Positions 55,412 through 64,000 of a DNA stretch of 64,000 nt are shown piece after piece. Every line of letters starts with the position of its first letter. The stretch's first letter is position 1. Origin of the DNA: Parahoeflea halophila (lineage in GTDB: Bacteria > Pseudomonadota > Alphaproteobacteria > Rhizobiales > Rhizobiaceae); NCBI RefSeq assembly GCF_900220985.1, contig NZ_OCPC01000001.1:660836-724835 (forward strand), read 5' to 3'. The notes beneath the pieces are model-generated. The model saw nothing but the letters and a program-made list of their open reading frames with translations. It ran no database searches and was not told where the DNA came from. The position numbers were made by a program, and so were the translations under genes.

Positions 55412-56713
55412 CTAGTCTATCCGGTCAATCACATGCATGAAGGAGCCTGAAACGTTGCCGCGCCGCAGCCCGGCGCTGCCCTGATCCGCGCCCAGCGCAT
55501 CGCGCGCGTTGAACAGGTGCCCGTCCGCTGCCCCTTCCGAGACAACGCGGGCATAGTGGAACTCGTGCGCTGACAGCTCCATATCCCAGAAGAACTCCGG
55601 TGTCGGCGTCAGCCGCCGATAGCCCAGGTGTCGCTTGGGATCGGCAAAACTGGTGACAAGCGGCAACGCGCCGAGCATCTCGTGGCGCGCGCCCTGGGCG
55701 TCGATCAGCCCTTCCCCGAGCGCCATGTAGCCGCCGCACTCGCCATACACCGGGATGCCACGGTCAATCGCCGCCTTCATGCCGGCCTTGAACTGACTGG
55801 CTGCGGCCAGGCTGCCTGCATGAAGTTCGGGATAGCCTCCTGGCAGGATCACCGCATCGCAATCCGCCGCCGGGGCTTCATCAGCGAGCGGAGAGAAGAA
55901 CGACAGCTCCGCACCGCGGCGCTGCCAGCCCAGCAACATGTGCTCGTAGAAAAAGGCGAAGGCCACATCGCGTGCCACGGCGATTTTCTGGCCGGGCGGC
56001 GACAGCCGCGGAATATTGGCCGGCGCCGGGTTGGTGGCGGCACGCTTCGCCTGCTTGAGCAGCATATCCAGATCGATCCGGCTTTCCATCAGGTCAGCCG
56101 CGTCGTCGATCAGTTGAGCGAGCTTTTCGTTTTCACCGGCCTGCACAAGGCCGAGATGCCGCTGCGGCAACACCAGCTTGTCGTTTTGCGGAAGCGATCC
56201 GAGCACGTCCACGCGGGCCTTCTCAAGCGCCTGGCGCAACATGCCGTCATGCCGCGTACTTGCGACATGGTTGAGAATGACTGCCGGCACCAGCACATCG
56301 GGATGGAAATTTGCAAATCCCCGCGCCAGCGCCGCCACGGAATGCGACATGCCGGTGCAGTCGATCACCAGGATCACCGGCAACCCCAAAAGGCCTGCCA
56401 GGTCGCCGGCTGAACCGGAACCGTCCGCTGCTCCGTCGAACAGCCCCATCATCGCCTCGATGAACAGCATCCGCCCGCCTTGCGCTTGCAACGAGGCATT
56501 GGCGAGCAGCAGGTCGCTGCGCATCGCCCAGGGATCGTAGTTCAGGCAGGTCTGGCCGCTGGCTGCTGCATGGAACGCCGGGTCGATGTAGTCCGGTCCC
56601 GCCTTCCCCGGCGCCAGCGCCACGCCCCGGCGCTTGAGCGCGCGGAGCAAACCGAGTGTTATAGTCGTCTTGCCGGACCCCGACCGGGGCGCTGCAATCA
56701 TAAGACCTGTCAT
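55412..56713 (-). CDS. cobB: Hydrogenobyrinate/cobyrinate a,c-diamide synthase
   Basis: 433 aa ATP-dependent amidase with an N-terminal P-loop (AAPRSGSGKTTITLGLLRALKRRG), and a class I glutamine amidotransferase domain with the Cys in VYGECGGYMALGEG. Amidates the a and c acetates using glutamine. Overlaps cobA by four bases. Confidence 0.95.
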   Translation of the reverse strand: MTGLMIAAPRSGSGKTTITLGLLRALKRRGVALAPGKAGPDYIDPAFHAAASGQTCLNYDPWAMRSDLLLANASLQAQGGRMLFIEAMMGLFDGAADGSGSAGDLAGLLGLPVILVIDCTGMSHSVAALARGFANFHPDVLVPAVILNHVASTRHDGMLRQALEKARVDVLGSLPQNDKLVLPQRHLGLVQAGENEKLAQLIDDAADLMESRIDLDMLLKQAKRAATNPAPANIPRLSPPGQKIAVARDVAFAFFYEHMLLGWQRRGAELSFFSPLADEAPAADCDAVILPGGYPELHAGSLAAASQFKAGMKAAIDRGIPVYGECGGYMALGEGLIDAQGARHEMLGALPLVTSFADPKRHLGYRRLTPTPEFFWDMELSAHEFHYARVVSEGAADGHLFNARDALGADQGSAGLRRGNVSGSFMHVIDRID

Positions 56714-57555
56714 GCACTGTCTTTCTGCGCATTCGCGCGATTTCCGAGAGGATCTGCGGTCAACACCCTGCCGGCTGCTGCCCCCATCCAGTCCAGGGCC
56801 GGGCGAAGCCGCACCACCTGCCCGACCACGACAATGGCCGGAGGCTGCAACCCGGATGACGCCACATCCTGCGCGGCCCTTGAAAGCGTGGTCTCCAGCA
56901 CGTGCTGCGATTGTGTCGATGCATCGGTAACAAATGCCATCGGCTCATCCGCATCGCGGCCGGCCGCCATCAGACTCGAGGTGATCGCCGAGATGTGTTT
57001 CATCGCCATGTACATGATGATGACCTGGCTGCCGCGTGCCACGCCATCCCAGTCGATGCGGTCCGGCACGACGCCGGATGAATCATACCCGGTCAGGAAT
57101 GTCACGGTATGGTTGGTGTCGCGATGCGTTGCCGGAATTCCGGCATAGGCCAGCCCGCCGATTCCCGCAGTGATTCCCGGCACCACCCGGAACGGAACCT
57201 TGTGTTCGACCAGCGTCAGCGCTTCCTCGCCGCCACGGCCGAAGACAAACGGATCTCCGCCCTTGAGTCGGAGCACGCGCTTGCCTTCACGCGCCAGCTC
57301 CACCAGCCTCAGCGAGATATCGCGCTGTTTGGCCGACGGCTTGCCGCCACGTTTGCCGGCATACTCAAGCGCTGCACCGGTTCGCGCGAGCTTGAGGCAA
57401 TCAGCATTGACCAGCGCGTCATGCACGATGACATCGGCTTGCGAAAGCGCGTTTGCGGCGTGCAGCGTCAACAGCCCGGGATCACCCGGACCGGCACCAA
57501 CCAGCCAGACTTCACCCGGTCTCATCTGCGGCAGATCTCGTTGCCAGTCAGCCAT
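56710..57555 (-). CDS. cobA: Uroporphyrinogen-III C-methyltransferase
   Basis: 281 aa SAM-dependent enzyme making precorrin-2, the entry to corrinoid and sirohaem synthesis. VWLVGAGPGDPGLLTLHAANAL, RLKGGDPFVFGRGGEEALTL and VVPGITAGIGGLAYAGIPATHRD are the standard motifs. The start at 57555 leaves a 108-bp divergent gap to cbiD in which I see no cobalamin riboswitch. Confidence 0.95.
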   Translation of the reverse strand: MADWQRDLPQMRPGEVWLVGAGPGDPGLLTLHAANALSQADVIVHDALVNADCLKLARTGAALEYAGKRGGKPSAKQRDISLRLVELAREGKRVLRLKGGDPFVFGRGGEEALTLVEHKVPFRVVPGITAGIGGLAYAGIPATHRDTNHTVTFLTGYDSSGVVPDRIDWDGVARGSQVIIMYMAMKHISAITSSLMAAGRDADEPMAFVTDASTQSQHVLETTLSRAAQDVASSGLQPPAIVVVGQVVRLRPALDWMGAAAGRVLTADPLGNRANAQKDSA

Positions 57556-57663
57556 GCTATTCCGTTCACGCGAGCAGGGGATTCCTGCACAACACCATGG
57601 GTTACACCCGTACCAATCACATTCTATAACGGCAACAGGCAAGACACGACAGAGAACTGCGAC

Positions 57664-58773
57664 ATGGCCACGGGCGAAAACGAAATCCGGGTGGAAAAAC
57701 CCGCCACGGCCCTGCGCCGCGGCTGGACCACCGGCGCCTGCGCGACTGCCGCAACCCGGGCTGCGTTGACCGCACTGCTCACCGGCGAATTTCCAGACCC
57801 GGTCCAAATCACGCTGCCCAAGGGCGAGACCCCGAGCTTCGCCCTTGCCCGCGAAACCCTTGCGAAAGACCGTGCCATGGCGGGCATCGTCAAGGATGCC
57901 GGCGACGACCCGGACGTCACCCACGGCGCGCTGGTCATGGCCCGCGTGCGGCGCCTGCCGGATGGTGCCGGCATCGTCTTCAAGGCGGGCGCGGGTGTCG
58001 GCACCGTCACCAAGGCCGGGCTGCCGGTCCCGCCGGGTGAAGCCGCCATCAACCCGGTTCCGCGCCGGATGATGATCGAAGTCGTCACAGACTTGTGTGC
58101 GGCGCACGCCATCGCACCCGACATCGGGATCGAGATCGCCATCGAGAACGGCGCCGAGTTGGCGCTCAGGACCTGGAACCCGCGGCTCGGTATCATCGGC
58201 GGCCTTTCGGTGCTCGGCACCACCGGGGTGGTCCACCCCTATTCCTGCGCCGCCTGGATCCACTCGATCCACCGCGGCATCGATGTCGCCCGTGCCGAAG
58301 GTCTGCCGCACGTGCTCGGCGCCACCGGTTCCACTTCGGAGAAGACCGCGCAAGGTATTTACGGCTTGCCGGACATCGCCTGCCTCGACATGGGCGATTT
58401 CGCCGGAGGGCTGCTCAAATACCTCCGCGTCCACCCGGTTCCGCGGCTGACCATCGCAGGCGGATTTGCCAAGCTGACCAAGCTCGCGCAGGGCGCGCTC
58501 GACCTGCATTCCGGCCGCAGCCAGGTCGACATGACATGGCTCGCAGCACAGGTCGAAGCGCTGGGGGCAACGGCCGAGATGAAGCAACGGATTCTAAGTG
58601 CCAACACCGCGCTGGAAGTGCTTGAATTGACTCAGGATCGCGATTTTGACCTGCCGATGAAGATCGCTGGACAGGCGCGCGCCGTGGCCCTTGAGACCCT
58701 GCGTGGCGCGCCGGTCGACGTCGATGTGATGGTCACCGATCGTGCCGGAAAGCTGCTCGCCCATGCCCGGTAA
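57664..58773 (+). CDS. cbiD: Cobalt-precorrin-5B C1-methyltransferase CbiD
   Basis: 369 aa. RRGWTTGACATAATRAALTALL near the N-terminus and LGTTGVVHPYSCAAWIHSIHRGIDVARAEGL are CbiD hallmarks. The enzyme belongs to the anaerobic route, but many alphaproteobacteria carry it in place of CobF. Starts at the ATG in the 108-bp gap and overlaps cobK by 11 bp. Confidence 0.94.
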   Translation: MATGENEIRVEKPATALRRGWTTGACATAATRAALTALLTGEFPDPVQITLPKGETPSFALARETLAKDRAMAGIVKDAGDDPDVTHGALVMARVRRLPDGAGIVFKAGAGVGTVTKAGLPVPPGEAAINPVPRRMMIEVVTDLCAAHAIAPDIGIEIAIENGAELALRTWNPRLGIIGGLSVLGTTGVVHPYSCAAWIHSIHRGIDVARAEGLPHVLGATGSTSEKTAQGIYGLPDIACLDMGDFAGGLLKYLRVHPVPRLTIAGGFAKLTKLAQGALDLHSGRSQVDMTWLAAQVEALGATAEMKQRILSANTALEVLELTQDRDFDLPMKIAGQARAVALETLRGAPVDVDVMVTDRAGKLLAHAR

Positions 58774-59461
58774 TGCCGTGCCGCCAGAAACCATCCTCAT
58801 CCTTGGCGGAACCCGCGAGGCCGCGGATCTGGCCACGGATCTCGTTGCAGCCAATCCCAGAGCCCGGATCATCACCTCGCTGGCAGGCCGCACAAGGGAA
58901 CCGGCTCCGCTGGCGGGCGAGGTCCGCACCGGCGGCTTCGGCGGCGTTGACGGCCTGGTGCATTACTTGCATGAAACCGGAGTAACCCGTCTGATCGACG
59001 CCACCCACCCCTTCGCCCGCCAGATCAGCGCCAACGCTGTCAAGGCGGCAAGGCTGGCCGGTGTCCCCTTGGATATCCGAACCCGCAAGCCATGGGAGAG
59101 GCAGCCGGGCGACAGCTGGATCGAAGTCGAAACGCTTGAAGCCGCTCGTGACGCCATCCCACCCCGCGCCCGCGTGCTGCTCACGCTCGGCTCTCAGCAC
59201 ATCGGCCTGTTCGCCAACCGCGAAGACGTCCATTTCGTCGTCCGCATGATCGACCCTCCCGAGACAATTCTTGCGCTGCCGGACCATGCCCTGGTGCTTG
59301 GCCGCCCGGCAGACACCGCAGCGGCGGAAACCATGTTGCTGATCGCCCATCGGATCACCCACATCGTCTGCCGCAACTCAGGCGGCCAGGCCGCCTACGC
59401 CAAGATCGAGGCCGCGCGGCAGCTGGGCTTGCCGGTGATCATGGTTGGAAGAAAGGATTGA
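58763..59461 (+). CDS. cobK: Precorrin-6A/cobalt-precorrin-6A reductase
   Basis: 232 aa NADPH-dependent reductase of the corrin ring. ILILGGTREAADLATDL at the N-terminus and DATHPFARQISANAVKAARLAGVPLDIRTRKPW are typical; GGQAAYAKIEAARQLGLPVIMV ends it. The start lies inside the end of cbiD, so the two are coupled. Confidence 0.94.
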   Translation: MPGNAVPPETILILGGTREAADLATDLVAANPRARIITSLAGRTREPAPLAGEVRTGGFGGVDGLVHYLHETGVTRLIDATHPFARQISANAVKAARLAGVPLDIRTRKPWERQPGDSWIEVETLEAARDAIPPRARVLLTLGSQHIGLFANREDVHFVVRMIDPPETILALPDHALVLGRPADTAAAETMLLIAHRITHIVCRNSGGQAAYAKIEAARQLGLPVIMVGRKD

Positions 59462-59537
59462 AGCGACGATCGCAATGAAGCGCTTGCCTGAAGTTTGAAT
59501 GTGCTGACAGAATGGAAGCAAATCGGGAGAGACACCC

Positions 59538-59888
59538 ATGGGCCGTGAGACTGTCAATTCCATCTGCGCGACATTACCCGGCGCGGAAGTCTCCGACCCG
59601 TGGGGTGGGGGCCACGATGCCTGGAAGATCGGCGGCAAGATGTTCGCCTCCATCGGGGCGGTGACGCAGGGCGTCTCCGTGAAGACTGACAGTGTGGAAA
59701 CTGCAACCATGCTCATCGAAATGGGCGTCGGGACCAAGGCGCCGTATTTTCATCGTTCCTGGGTGCAGCTTGACTGGGACATGGAGCCGGATGAATTGCG
59801 CCAGCGGCTGACCCAATCCTACCGACTGGTCCGCTCGGCCTTGCCGAAGAAGACCCAGGCCGGGCTGCCGGAATTCTCCGAAGACTGA
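59538..59888 (+). CDS. MmcQ/YjbR family protein
   Basis: 116 aa. MmcQ/YjbR fold pattern: SICATLPGAEVSDPWGGGHDAWKIGGKMFASIGA and a C-terminal YHRSW/LVRSALPKKTQA. The family has a CyaY-like fold and is linked to nucleic-acid binding, without a clear role. GGGAG lies before the ATG. Positioned between cob genes, facing cobM with 3 bp between stops; link to cobalamin is doubtful. Confidence 0.85.
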   Translation: MGRETVNSICATLPGAEVSDPWGGGHDAWKIGGKMFASIGAVTQGVSVKTDSVETATMLIEMGVGTKAPYFHRSWVQLDWDMEPDELRQRLTQSYRLVRSALPKKTQAGLPEFSED

Positions 59889-59891
59889 GCG

Positions 59892-60674
59892 TCAGACCAG
59901 CTTCGCCTTGTTCTTTTTCCCGGCATTCCTGAGCACATGCGAGTACTCGGCATTGTAAAGATCGCTGTCGCGGAAATTGTTCTCGCCGAACACCTTGCCG
60001 ACCAGAATGAGCGCCGTACGGGTGATCTTGTGCTTGCGCACCTCTTCTTTCATCCCTTCCAGCGTGGTGCGGATGAAGAGCTCGTCCGGCCAGGTGGCGC
60101 GGTAGGCGATGACTACCGGGCAATCGGCGCCGTAATAGGGCTCCAGCGAGCGGCGAACGTAATCTAGATTGCGGATCGACAGATGGATCGCCAGCGTCGC
60201 CCGCGATTGGCCTAGAATCTCCAGCTGTTCGAATTCCGGCATTGACGACGCCTTCATGCCGGTACGGGTGATGATCACCGTTTGGGCGATTTCCGGCAGC
60301 GTCAGCTCGGTGGCAAGTTTCGCAGCGGCACCGGCAAAGGCCGGCACGCCCGGCACCACTTCGTAGTCGATCCCGAGCGCATCGAGCCTGCGCATCTGTT
60401 CGGCCACCGCGCCATAGATTGCCGGGTCGCCCGAATGCACCCGCGCCACGTCCTGCCCGGCCTCATGCGCCGCCTTCATGTCGGCAATGATCTCGTCGAG
60501 ATGCATCGGCGCCGTGTCCTTGACCAGCGCATTTTCCGGCGCCGCATGCACGATCTCTTCCGGCACCAGAGATCCTGCATAGAGGCACACCGGGCAGCGC
60601 TCGATCAGCTTCAGCCCCCGCACGGTGATAAGGTCCGGCGCGCCCGGACCGGCGCCGATGAAATAGACGGTCAT
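59892..60674 (-). CDS. cobM: Precorrin-4 C11-methyltransferase
   Basis: 260 aa SAM-dependent methyltransferase. TVYFIGAGPGAPDLITVRGLKLIERCPVCLYAGSLVPEEIVH and ARVHSGDPAIYGAVAEQMRRL are diagnostic. The start overlaps the upstream gene by four bases, so cobI, cobJ and cobM are one coupled unit, together with cobL. Confidence 0.95.
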   Translation of the reverse strand: MTVYFIGAGPGAPDLITVRGLKLIERCPVCLYAGSLVPEEIVHAAPENALVKDTAPMHLDEIIADMKAAHEAGQDVARVHSGDPAIYGAVAEQMRRLDALGIDYEVVPGVPAFAGAAAKLATELTLPEIAQTVIITRTGMKASSMPEFEQLEILGQSRATLAIHLSIRNLDYVRRSLEPYYGADCPVVIAYRATWPDELFIRTTLEGMKEEVRKHKITRTALILVGKVFGENNFRDSDLYNAEYSHVLRNAGKKNKAKLV

Positions 60675-62530
60675 GCTGCGTCTCCTGAAATCTGCGCACC
60701 GGTATCGGTCATTGCCGTGCCTTCCTTCCGCGCATAACCGCGCGGTGTGTAGACCCAGGTCTTGCCGTCGCCGGTCGTCACAATGGAAGAATTGGAGGAA
60801 CCGACCACAACAACGGTCAGCATGTCGACATCGTCGGCTTTGAGCGCGCCGAGCGGCACGATGCGGATCAGCTCGCCCTCGCGGCCCAGATTGGTGGCAA
60901 GGATCACCGGCGTCGAAGCCGGGCGATGTTCGAGCAGCTTGTCGCGGGCCCAGGCCAGCTGTGTCCGGCGCTTCTTCGACACCGGGTTGTAGAATGCGAT
61001 GACGAAATCGCCCTCGCCCGCCGCCGTCACCCGGCGCTTGATATCTTCCCACGGCGTCAACAGATCCGACAGCGAGATGGTGCAGAAATCATGCCCCAGC
61101 GGAGCCCCGGCGCGTGCGGCCGCAGCCTGCAGCGCCGAGATACCCGGCGAGACCGCGATCTCGATCCGCCGCGCCGCCGCCGTCAGCCCTTCCGGCCCGT
61201 CAGCCTTGTCGAGCAGTTCGAACACCAGCGTCGCCATCGCATAGATGCCGGCGTCCCCCGAACAGACCAGCGCCACAGACTTGCCTTCAGCCGCCAGTTC
61301 CATGGCATGGCGCACCCGCGCCTCTTCCTTGCCGAGGTCGAAATCATGTCGCGTCTTGCCTTTGGCCAGTGGTCCGAGCAGATCGAGATAGAGCGAATAG
61401 CCCACCAGATCGGTCGAAGCAGAAACCATCTGCGACACTTCCGGAGAGCGCCAGCCGTCCGATCCCGGCCCGATGCCAACCACCATCAGCCTGCCCCGCG
61501 CCCTGCCCGGCAGGTTGGCATTTGAGAAAGGCTCCGTTGCCTGGGCGATGGCGCAGGTTGCCCGCTTGCTCTTGCGCTTCTCGGCTACCAACTCGCCCGC
61601 TGCGCCGACTGCTGCAAGTGCCGCCCCTTCGGCCACACCATGGCAGCCAACTTCGGCAAAGACGATGTCGGACGGGTTCTTGAGACGCGGTGTTTCGGCC
61701 TCCAGCGTTGCCGCATCGAAGAACCGCGCAGGACAACCAAAATGGTGCGCCACATGATGCACCGCAGCCTCGTCCGCTTTCACGTCAATCGAGGCTACCA
61801 GCCCGACTGACGCGGGCGTGAGCCCGGCTTCGGCCAGGCTCTCCAGTGCCAGCGCCAGCACTTCCTCGCAGCCCGCACCGCGCTCGCAGCCGATGCCCAG
61901 AACAAGGTTCTTCGGGCGATAGAGCAAACCGCCCGCGGGTGTCGCGTCCGCACAGTTGGAGACCATAAGCGGTATCTGGCCATCTGCGAAAAGCGGGAGT
62001 GCGCTTTCACCCAGCCAGTCCGCCTCGCCTTCAAGCCGCGTCGAAGCACCTGCCACCAGGTCTGCCATCACCTGCTTGGCGTCAGCGGGATTGGCGAGCA
62101 CCCAGCCTTCCGGCGGCTGATCCAGCGCGATCCCGAATCTGAGATCGCCGGCTGTGGTAATAGCGGCAAAGCCTTCGATGGCAGCAGCGATGTCCCGCGC
62201 CAGATCATTGGCCCCGTGATGACCACCCAGCAGCGGAACCACGGCCGAACCATCTTCCGCGACTGACAGGACCGGCGGCTCGTTGAGCTTGTCCTGAAGC
62301 TGCGGCGCCAGCAGGCGGATCACCGCGCCCGACGCCGTCAGTGCCACGATCGGCCGCCCGGTATTGAACAACACACCCAAATGTTTACCTGTGTCCGTAA
62401 AGGTTGCGTCAACGGTTTGGGTGATACGCCGGGACAGTCCATGCACTTCGCCACCGATGGCTTCGGCAATACGCCGGGCCATCGGCAAGGCGGCTTCCGA
62501 CAGGATGACGATAGCGGGAGATGTGGTCAT
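60671..62530 (-). CDS. cobJ: CbiG-CobJ fusion: cobalamin biosynthesis protein and precorrin-3B C17-methyltransferase
   Basis: 619 aa. The N-terminal half (about 1-340) is CbiG-like, with FNTGRPIVALTASGAVIRLLAPQLQDK and GIGCERGAGCEEVLALALESL; the C-terminal half (about 345-600) is CobJ, with RLMVVGIGPGSDGWRSPEVSQ, VALVCSGDAGIYAMA and ISLSDLLTPWEDIKRRV. CbiG opens the delta-lactone in the anaerobic route; CobJ methylates C17 with ring contraction. Such fusions are known in alphaproteobacteria. Overlaps cobI and cobM. Confidence 0.93.
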   Translation of the reverse strand: MTTSPAIVILSEAALPMARRIAEAIGGEVHGLSRRITQTVDATFTDTGKHLGVLFNTGRPIVALTASGAVIRLLAPQLQDKLNEPPVLSVAEDGSAVVPLLGGHHGANDLARDIAAAIEGFAAITTAGDLRFGIALDQPPEGWVLANPADAKQVMADLVAGASTRLEGEADWLGESALPLFADGQIPLMVSNCADATPAGGLLYRPKNLVLGIGCERGAGCEEVLALALESLAEAGLTPASVGLVASIDVKADEAAVHHVAHHFGCPARFFDAATLEAETPRLKNPSDIVFAEVGCHGVAEGAALAAVGAAGELVAEKRKSKRATCAIAQATEPFSNANLPGRARGRLMVVGIGPGSDGWRSPEVSQMVSASTDLVGYSLYLDLLGPLAKGKTRHDFDLGKEEARVRHAMELAAEGKSVALVCSGDAGIYAMATLVFELLDKADGPEGLTAAARRIEIAVSPGISALQAAAARAGAPLGHDFCTISLSDLLTPWEDIKRRVTAAGEGDFVIAFYNPVSKKRRTQLAWARDKLLEHRPASTPVILATNLGREGELIRIVPLGALKADDVDMLTVVVVGSSNSSIVTTGDGKTWVYTPRGYARKEGTAMTDTGAQISGDAA

Positions 62531-63255
62531 GTTTTGCTCCCGGGCAACGATTGGATCCAGTCCTCGCCGCCCTTGTAGATCAGGATCATGGAAAAATACG
62601 GGGCGGTTTCTTCCGCCACCTCGGCAAGCGGCATCAGCCGCTCGGTGCCAAGCGACACCCGTTCTGCATAAACTGCATGAGGTAGCAGATTCATCTTCGC
62701 AATCAGCGCACGCAAACGCTTGAAATGCCTGCCGATTTTAATGATTGCTAATGCATCTGCGGCGTTGAATCGTTTTGTGAGCTCATCATCACAAAGCGGA
62801 CCTGGCACGACGCTGAGCACATCGTTGCGTGCAGCCAGCGGACGCCCGGCCGCGCTCGCCGCCGCCATCATCGACGACACCCCCGGAACCACCTCGGTGG
62901 GATAATCCGCTGCCAGCCGCTCAAACACATACATGAACGATCCGTAGAAGAAGGGATCGCCTTCGCACAGCACCGCCACGTCGCGGCCTGCATCCAGATG
63001 CGCAGCGATTTCGGTTGACGCCTTGTCATAGACATCGCGCGCAGGAAATCTCTCGGTCCGCATCGGCACGACGATCGGCACCTCGATCTGCCCGTCAGTC
63101 AGATGGGGCGCCGCAATCGAGCGCGCAAAGCTCGGCCCCGTGTCCGGAGCCGGCCAGGCGATCACCGTCACCCGCTGCAGGATCCGGTGCGCCTTCAGCG
63201 TGATGAGCTCCGGGTCGCCCGGACCAAGCCCGAGCCCGTAGAGTGTTCCGCTCAT
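62527..63255 (-). CDS. cobI: Precorrin-2 C20-methyltransferase
   Basis: 242 aa SAM methyltransferase. LYGLGLGPGDPELITLKAHRIL, AVLCEGDPFFYGSFMYVFERL and VVPGVSSMMAAASAAGRPLAARNDVLSVVPG are family motifs. Coupled by ATGA overlaps on both sides. Confidence 0.95.
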   Translation of the reverse strand: MSGTLYGLGLGPGDPELITLKAHRILQRVTVIAWPAPDTGPSFARSIAAPHLTDGQIEVPIVVPMRTERFPARDVYDKASTEIAAHLDAGRDVAVLCEGDPFFYGSFMYVFERLAADYPTEVVPGVSSMMAAASAAGRPLAARNDVLSVVPGPLCDDELTKRFNAADALAIIKIGRHFKRLRALIAKMNLLPHAVYAERVSLGTERLMPLAEVAEETAPYFSMILIYKGGEDWIQSLPGSKT

Positions 63256-64000
63256 CGATCCAGACCCTTTGTCACCGACCAGATCGTCACCGGCATCATT
63301 GGCTTCCAGCCAAGATAGCGGCCGACCGGTTCGGCACGGCTCACCTGCATGCGGATCAGGTCTCCGCCATGCACCGATTGCAACGCGAACAGACGTGCCT
63401 CGCCTTCCACCGTCACGGCATTCGCAGCCATCCGGCCGTGCGGCCTTAACGCCTCCCAGCAGGTCTCGAACACGCCCTCATTGGAAATCCCGCCGCCGAT
63501 GAAAACCGCATCCGGCGCCTTGAGATCGGCAAGCGCATCCGGCGCGGTTCCGGCAACGATATCGAGACCTGGCGCGCCGAGAGTCATCGCATTGTGTGCC
63601 GCCATCGTCCGGCGCGCCTCGCTAGCTTCAATGGCAATGGCCCGGGCTCCGCGCGCAGCCCGAATCCATTCGATCCCGATCGAGCCGCAGCCCGCACCGA
63701 CATCCCACAGCAGGCCACCGGGCACCGGCCCGAGCCGCGCCAGCGTCACCGCTCGCACCTCTCGCTTGGTCAGTTGCCCGTCATGCTCGAAAGCGTCATC
63801 CGGCAGCCCGGGGACCGATGGCAGCAGCACCGCTCCCGGCTGCGCCTCGCAGGCAATCGCCAGCGTGTTGAAATCGGCAAGAGGAGGTTTTTCGGCGGCA
63901 ATCCTGTCAGCCCGCATCACCCGCAGGCGTTCGTCCGGCCCGCCCATATGCTCAAGCACATGCATTTCCGAGCGGCCATAGCCGCGGGCGCTCAGGATCT
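63252..64000 (-). CDS. cobL: Precorrin-6Y C5,15-methyltransferase (decarboxylating), 3' part
   Basis: About 248 residues visible, 5' end beyond the window; the frame is open to base 64000, reading ILSARGYGRSEMHVLEHMGG. The visible part holds the end of the C5-methyltransferase (CbiE) domain and the whole C-terminal CbiT-like domain with the SAM motif LWDVGAGCGSIGIEWIR and TVEGEARLFALQSVHGG. Overlaps cobI by four bases. Confidence 0.93.
   Translation of the reverse strand, partial: ILSARGYGRSEMHVLEHMGGPDERLRVMRADRIAAEKPPLADFNTLAIACEAQPGAVLLPSVPGLPDDAFEHDGQLTKREVRAVTLARLGPVPGGLLWDVGAGCGSIGIEWIRAARGARAIAIEASEARRTMAAHNAMTLGAPGLDIVAGTAPDALADLKAPDAVFIGGGISNEGVFETCWEALRPHGRMAANAVTVEGEARLFALQSVHGGDLIRMQVSRAEPVGRYLGWKPMMPVTIWSVTKGLDR

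Noticed and set aside
57556-57663. Cobalamin riboswitch in the cobA-cbiD divergent gap
   Set aside because: Only 108 bp; no B12-box-like sequence or long conserved structure visible.

Overview
The window (about 62% G+C by eye, dense operons with ATGA overlaps) looks like chromosomal DNA of an alphaproteobacterium of the Rhizobiales/Hyphomicrobiales. The strongest evidence is a complete acpXL-lpxXL cluster for very-long-chain fatty acid lipid A, together with a rhizobial-type pca cluster under a PcaQ-like regulator and an aerobic/hybrid cob cluster. Genus cannot be fixed from this sequence; a Rhizobiaceae/Phyllobacteriaceae member is likely. I see no phage, integrase, transposase, CRISPR array, rRNA or tRNA.

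Region by region. 1-1123: end of a branched-chain amino-acid-type ABC transporter (livG end, livF). 1245-13210: a catabolic island with an eight-gene minus-strand operon (Rieske oxygenase reductase, alpha and beta subunits, acyl-CoA ligase, Cys-less thiolase-like protein, DUF35-SDR fusion, cyclase-family hydrolase, SDR), divergent from a MarR regulator and a three-gene TRAP transporter. Gene content matches the MarR-controlled iad-type indole-3-acetate (auxin) degradation loci, and I propose a route from IAA through an oxindole-acetyl-CoA retro-aldol cleavage to isatin and isatinate. 13407-17689: RND efflux pump. 17963-20158: GlpR-like repressor and an SbtA/SbtB bicarbonate-transport pair. 20257-28130: pcaQ, then pcaCHG-pcaIJF-pcaB-pobA, taking 4-hydroxybenzoate through protocatechuate and beta-ketoadipate to succinyl-CoA and acetyl-CoA; no pcaD is present. 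28221-35336: L,D-transpeptidase, glyoxalase-like protein, alpha/beta hydrolase, glpK/glpD, AEC permease.

35337-47236: housekeeping and small genes (HisC-like aminotransferase, SEL1 protein, DUF2147 protein, GST, AMP nucleosidase, AhpD-like protein, ETF-ubiquinone oxidoreductase, PAS protein), a palindromic intergenic repeat, a possible minus-strand structured RNA, and hemN with an upstream FNR-type box beside a decayed FNR-family regulator. 47363-52785: acpXL, fabZXL, fabF2XL, fabF1XL, adh, lpxXL. 52854-53285: second L,D-transpeptidase. 53417-64000: cobalamin genes cobD, cobC, cobB, cobA on the minus strand, cbiD and cobK on the plus strand, then cobM, a cbiG-cobJ fusion, cobI and the 3' part of cobL, which runs out of the window.

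Most promising for follow-up: the proposed aldolase module of the auxin-type island, with a thiolase fold lacking its nucleophilic Cys and a DUF35 domain fused to an SDR-like domain that has lost its NAD(P) and Tyr/Lys motifs; the fnr remnant next to hemN; and the unassigned structured element at 36881-37013.
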